A stretch of 64,000 nt of DNA from an uncultured Prevotellaceae bacterium (GTDB lineage: Bacteria; Bacteroidota; Bacteroidia; Bacteroidales; Muribaculaceae), in NCBI GenBank assembly GCA_900314215.1, contig OMUK01000057.1, positions 1-64,000 on the forward strand, written 5' to 3'. Of the stretch, positions 62,491-64,000 are shown one piece after another (the stretch's first letter is position 1; every line of letters starts with the position of its first letter). The notes beneath the pieces were generated by a model, which was not told where the DNA came from, searched no databases, and was given only the letters and a program-made list of their open reading frames with translations. The translations under genes were made by a program, and so were the position numbers.

Positions 62491-63306
62491 ATGAAAAAGA
62501 TATTGATTCCTATATTATGTGTCGGCATGCTGTTCTCGATGAACAGTTGCGGACTTGCCCAGTGGGCAGTAATGTCGTCGCCCGACGCCACCAATACCGA
62601 GAAGGGCGCCGTGGTGGGCGCTTCAAGCGGTGCCAGCACGGGTGCCTTCATTGGCAGCCTCACCGGCGGGTGGCATGATCGTGACAATAATACGCTGCTT
62701 GGTGCCGCAATAGGCACTGTGGCTGGTGCCGCCATTGGCGCCGCCGTGGGTTCGAGCATGGACAATGCCGCCAAGGCCCCCGCTGCCGCTGCCAGCCCTC
62801 AACAAGAGAGCTACAGCTACAACGAGAGCTATGCGCCTAGCACTGTGGTCACTCGCGTCTACACGCCTGCAGGCCAGGCTGTGTACTTCAGCACCAAGAA
62901 GACGGGCCTGAGCCGCAACGCCAAGCGTCAGCTCGACCAGCTCGCTGCGCAATTGCGCAACGACCCCACGGCTACCGTTGAGATATATGGCCACACCGAC
63001 AACTCAGGCAGCTACAACGAGCGCCGCCGCGTCTCGGTAGAGCGTGCCAACGAGGTGGGCAACTACCTGCGCAGCCGCGGCGTGCCCATGTCGCAAATCT
63101 ACTGCCAAGGCTGTGCCGACCGCTATCCTGTGGCCGACAACAACAGTGGCGACGGCCGCGCCCGCAACCGCCGCGTGGAGCTGGTGGTGACCCACAACAG
63201 CGCCGCTGACCCGGCCCCGTCGAGCAACTACTACAGCGCCCCGGCCGCCTCGCAGCAATCCTCGCAGTCGACCACCATCGCCACTGCCCCCAATACCGAC
63301 TGGTAA
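62491..63306 (+). CDS. OmpA family lipoprotein with glycine zipper
   Basis: A 271-residue outer membrane lipoprotein. The signal MKKILIPILCVGMLFSMNSC ends with lipidated Cys20. Residues about 40-90 are Gly/Ala-rich with glycine zipper pattern (KGAVVGASSGASTGAFIG; LLGAAIGTVAGAAIGAAVGS). Residues about 130-232 are an OmpA C-terminal domain, with VYFSTKKTGLSRNAKRQLDQLA, VEIYGHTDNSGSYNERRRVSVERANEVGNYL and GRARNRRVELVV, which binds peptidoglycan diaminopimelate. A Ser/Ala/Gln-rich tail ends the protein. It links outer membrane and cell wall. It is monocistronic, with a terminator at 63352-63379. Confidence 0.94.
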   Translation: MKKILIPILCVGMLFSMNSCGLAQWAVMSSPDATNTEKGAVVGASSGASTGAFIGSLTGGWHDRDNNTLLGAAIGTVAGAAIGAAVGSSMDNAAKAPAAAASPQQESYSYNESYAPSTVVTRVYTPAGQAVYFSTKKTGLSRNAKRQLDQLAAQLRNDPTATVEIYGHTDNSGSYNERRRVSVERANEVGNYLRSRGVPMSQIYCQGCADRYPVADNNSGDGRARNRRVELVVTHNSAADPAPSSNYYSAPAASQQSSQSTTIATAPNTDW

Positions 63307-63351
63307 CCCACATTCAGTAGCAATACAGCACACACACACTTCACAATACTC

Positions 63352-63385
63352 AAGCCCAGCGCCACCCAGCGCCGGGCTTTTTTCT
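63352..63385 (+). terminator. Terminator after the OmpA lipoprotein gene
   Basis: AAGCCCAGCGC (63352-63362) pairs with GCGCCGGGCTT (63369-63379) with one mismatch, followed by TTTT. Confidence 0.8.
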
Positions 63386-63390
63386 CGTGG

Positions 63391-63409
63391 CCACTGCCGC
63401 TGGCAGTGG
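63391..63409. other. Second perfect hairpin after the terminator
   Basis: CCACTGCC (63391-63398) pairs with GGCAGTGG (63402-63409) around a three-base loop, 11 bases after the OmpA terminator. There is no T-run. Confidence 0.6.
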
Positions 63410-63514
63410 CAGAGGCATGACAGCGCCTATAGCGCTATATGAAATCTGCACCTTTAAAAACGCAAGGAGCGAAAAATGATGAGCAATTGCAAGGGGCGAT
63501 TGGAATGTTTTTAT

Positions 63515-63522
63515 TAAATTTG
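63515..63522 (+). promoter_or_regulatory. -7 box upstream of the small membrane protein and dxs
   Basis: TAAATTTG, 40 bases before GTG 63563. No -33 match at the usual distance is seen. Confidence 0.45.
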
Positions 63523-63562
63523 CAAGTTGAATAATTGTGATATTAAATTTTATTTCTTCGAC

Positions 63563-63739
63563 GTGGACATTAAGAACATTTGCCGGTTTGGATTTGTGGG
63601 GCTGCTGTGGCTTGGCTTGGTCTATTACATTTTGATGAATGCCAAGCCCACTTTCACCACCTATTTCTCTATCATTGCCTCGGGCATCATCGTCTTTGTG
63701 CCCATGTATAAGAAGTATATTAAGAATAAAAAAGATTGA
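63563..63739 (+). CDS. Small two-helix membrane protein
   Basis: A predicted 58-residue protein, starting at GTG 63563 (MDIKNICRFGF). A TTG start at 63527 would add 12 residues but begins almost at the expected transcription start. It has two hydrophobic segments (GLLWLGLVYYILMNA; YFSIIASGIIVFVPMY) and a basic C-terminus (KKYIKNKKD). I recognise no family. It lies nine bases before dxs on the same strand and probably shares its promoter. Confidence 0.6.
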   Translation: MDIKNICRFGFVGLLWLGLVYYILMNAKPTFTTYFSIIASGIIVFVPMYKKYIKNKKD

Positions 63740-63748
63740 CATATAGCT

Positions 63749-64000
63749 ATGTCGAACAACGAGTATATCAACAAGACGTTTCCCATGCTGGCCAAAATCG
63801 ACAGCCCTGCCGACCTCAAGAAGTTGCCAGTGGAGTCGCTGCCGGTGTTGTGCCAGGAGCTCAGGGGCTTCCTGATACATGAGCTTTCGTCCAATCCTGG
63901 CCACTTTGCCTCGAGCATGGGAGCTGTTGAAATCAACGTGGCCTTGCACTACGTGTTCAACACGCCCTACGACCGCCTGGTGTGGGATGTGGGCCATCAG
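63749..64000 (+). CDS. dxs: 1-deoxy-D-xylulose-5-phosphate synthase, 5' end
   Basis: The first 84 codons of dxs; the gene runs off the right edge. It begins [20 protein letters not shown] at ATG 63749 and contains [36 protein letters not shown] and WDVGHQ, which match the N-terminal thiamine-diphosphate-binding region of DXS. The enzyme condenses pyruvate and glyceraldehyde 3-phosphate in the first step of the MEP isoprenoid pathway. A small membrane protein gene lies nine bases upstream. Confidence 0.93.
   Translation, partial: MSNNEYINKTFPMLAKIDSPADLKKLPVESLPVLCQELRGFLIHELSSNPGHFASSMGAVEINVALHYVFNTPYDRLVWDVGHQ

Overview
The window looks like chromosomal DNA of a Bacteroidales bacterium, possibly Muribaculaceae or a close relative. 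The evidence is: a complete bat (Bacteroides aerotolerance) operon; a serine palmitoyltransferase of the Bacteroides type; split gcvPA/gcvPB subunits; a DPP5-like S9 peptidase; a GHL10 glycoside-hydrolase-like protein ending in a dockerin; and repeated promoters of the Bacteroidota form TTTG (or TTG), about 19-22 bases, TAnnTTTG. Coding DNA is GC-rich and spacers are AT-rich. I saw no tRNA, rRNA, CRISPR, insertion sequence or phage gene. The family-level assignment is inference.

Layout, left to right. 1-2.5 kb: small exported proteins, a LUD-domain protein and a free-standing TonB C-terminal domain. 2.6-6.9 kb (minus): BamE-like lipoprotein, PhnP-like metallo-hydrolase, MutS2. 7.1-14.9 kb (minus): a complete glycine cleavage cluster headed by an unusual single gene fusing a full lipoate-protein ligase (LplA) to lipoyl synthase (LipA), followed by gcvT, gcvH, gcvPA, gcvPB and lpdA. 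15-23 kb: a secreted GHL10/dockerin protein and a convergent 1414-residue (R)-2-hydroxyacyl-CoA dehydratase activase-like protein. 23-26.6 kb: an AraC regulator whose promoter and start region exist twice, flanking a TIGR04076-like gene on the other strand, then an S33 peptidase and an SGNH hydrolase. 26.8-36.5 kb: serine palmitoyltransferase, a pRiA4b ORF-3-like protein, a tandem META protein, a DPP5-like peptidase, uvrB and a YgiQ radical SAM gene. 36.6-40 kb: a C69 dipeptidase, an HU gene, and an HU protein carrying a membrane segment and LysM domain. 40.3-48.9 kb: moxR-DUF58-batA-E. 49-55.2 kb: PAP2 phosphatase, small HTH protein, DUF2007-USP protein, YD-like secreted protein and a malic enzyme/PTA fusion. 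55.3-60.4 kb: an AraC regulator divergent from a TolC-HlyD-MFS exporter. 60.5-64 kb: PASTA protein, RluD-type pseudouridine synthase, OmpA lipoprotein, a small membrane protein and the 5' end of dxs.

Functional links: the gcv cluster encodes glycine oxidation together with the enzymes that could lipoylate GcvH. The bat operon couples a MoxR chaperone ATPase to membrane VWA and TPR proteins. The efflux genes form a complete tripartite exporter beside a probable regulator. Most other genes are single units with recognisable promoters and hairpin terminators.

The observations I would check first are the LplA-LipA fusion, the HU-membrane-LysM protein, the duplicated araC promoter/start segment, and a GC-rich multi-hairpin island in the divergent spacer at 29911-30035. 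Motif readings are direct; all homology calls are from recognition by eye, without database searches.
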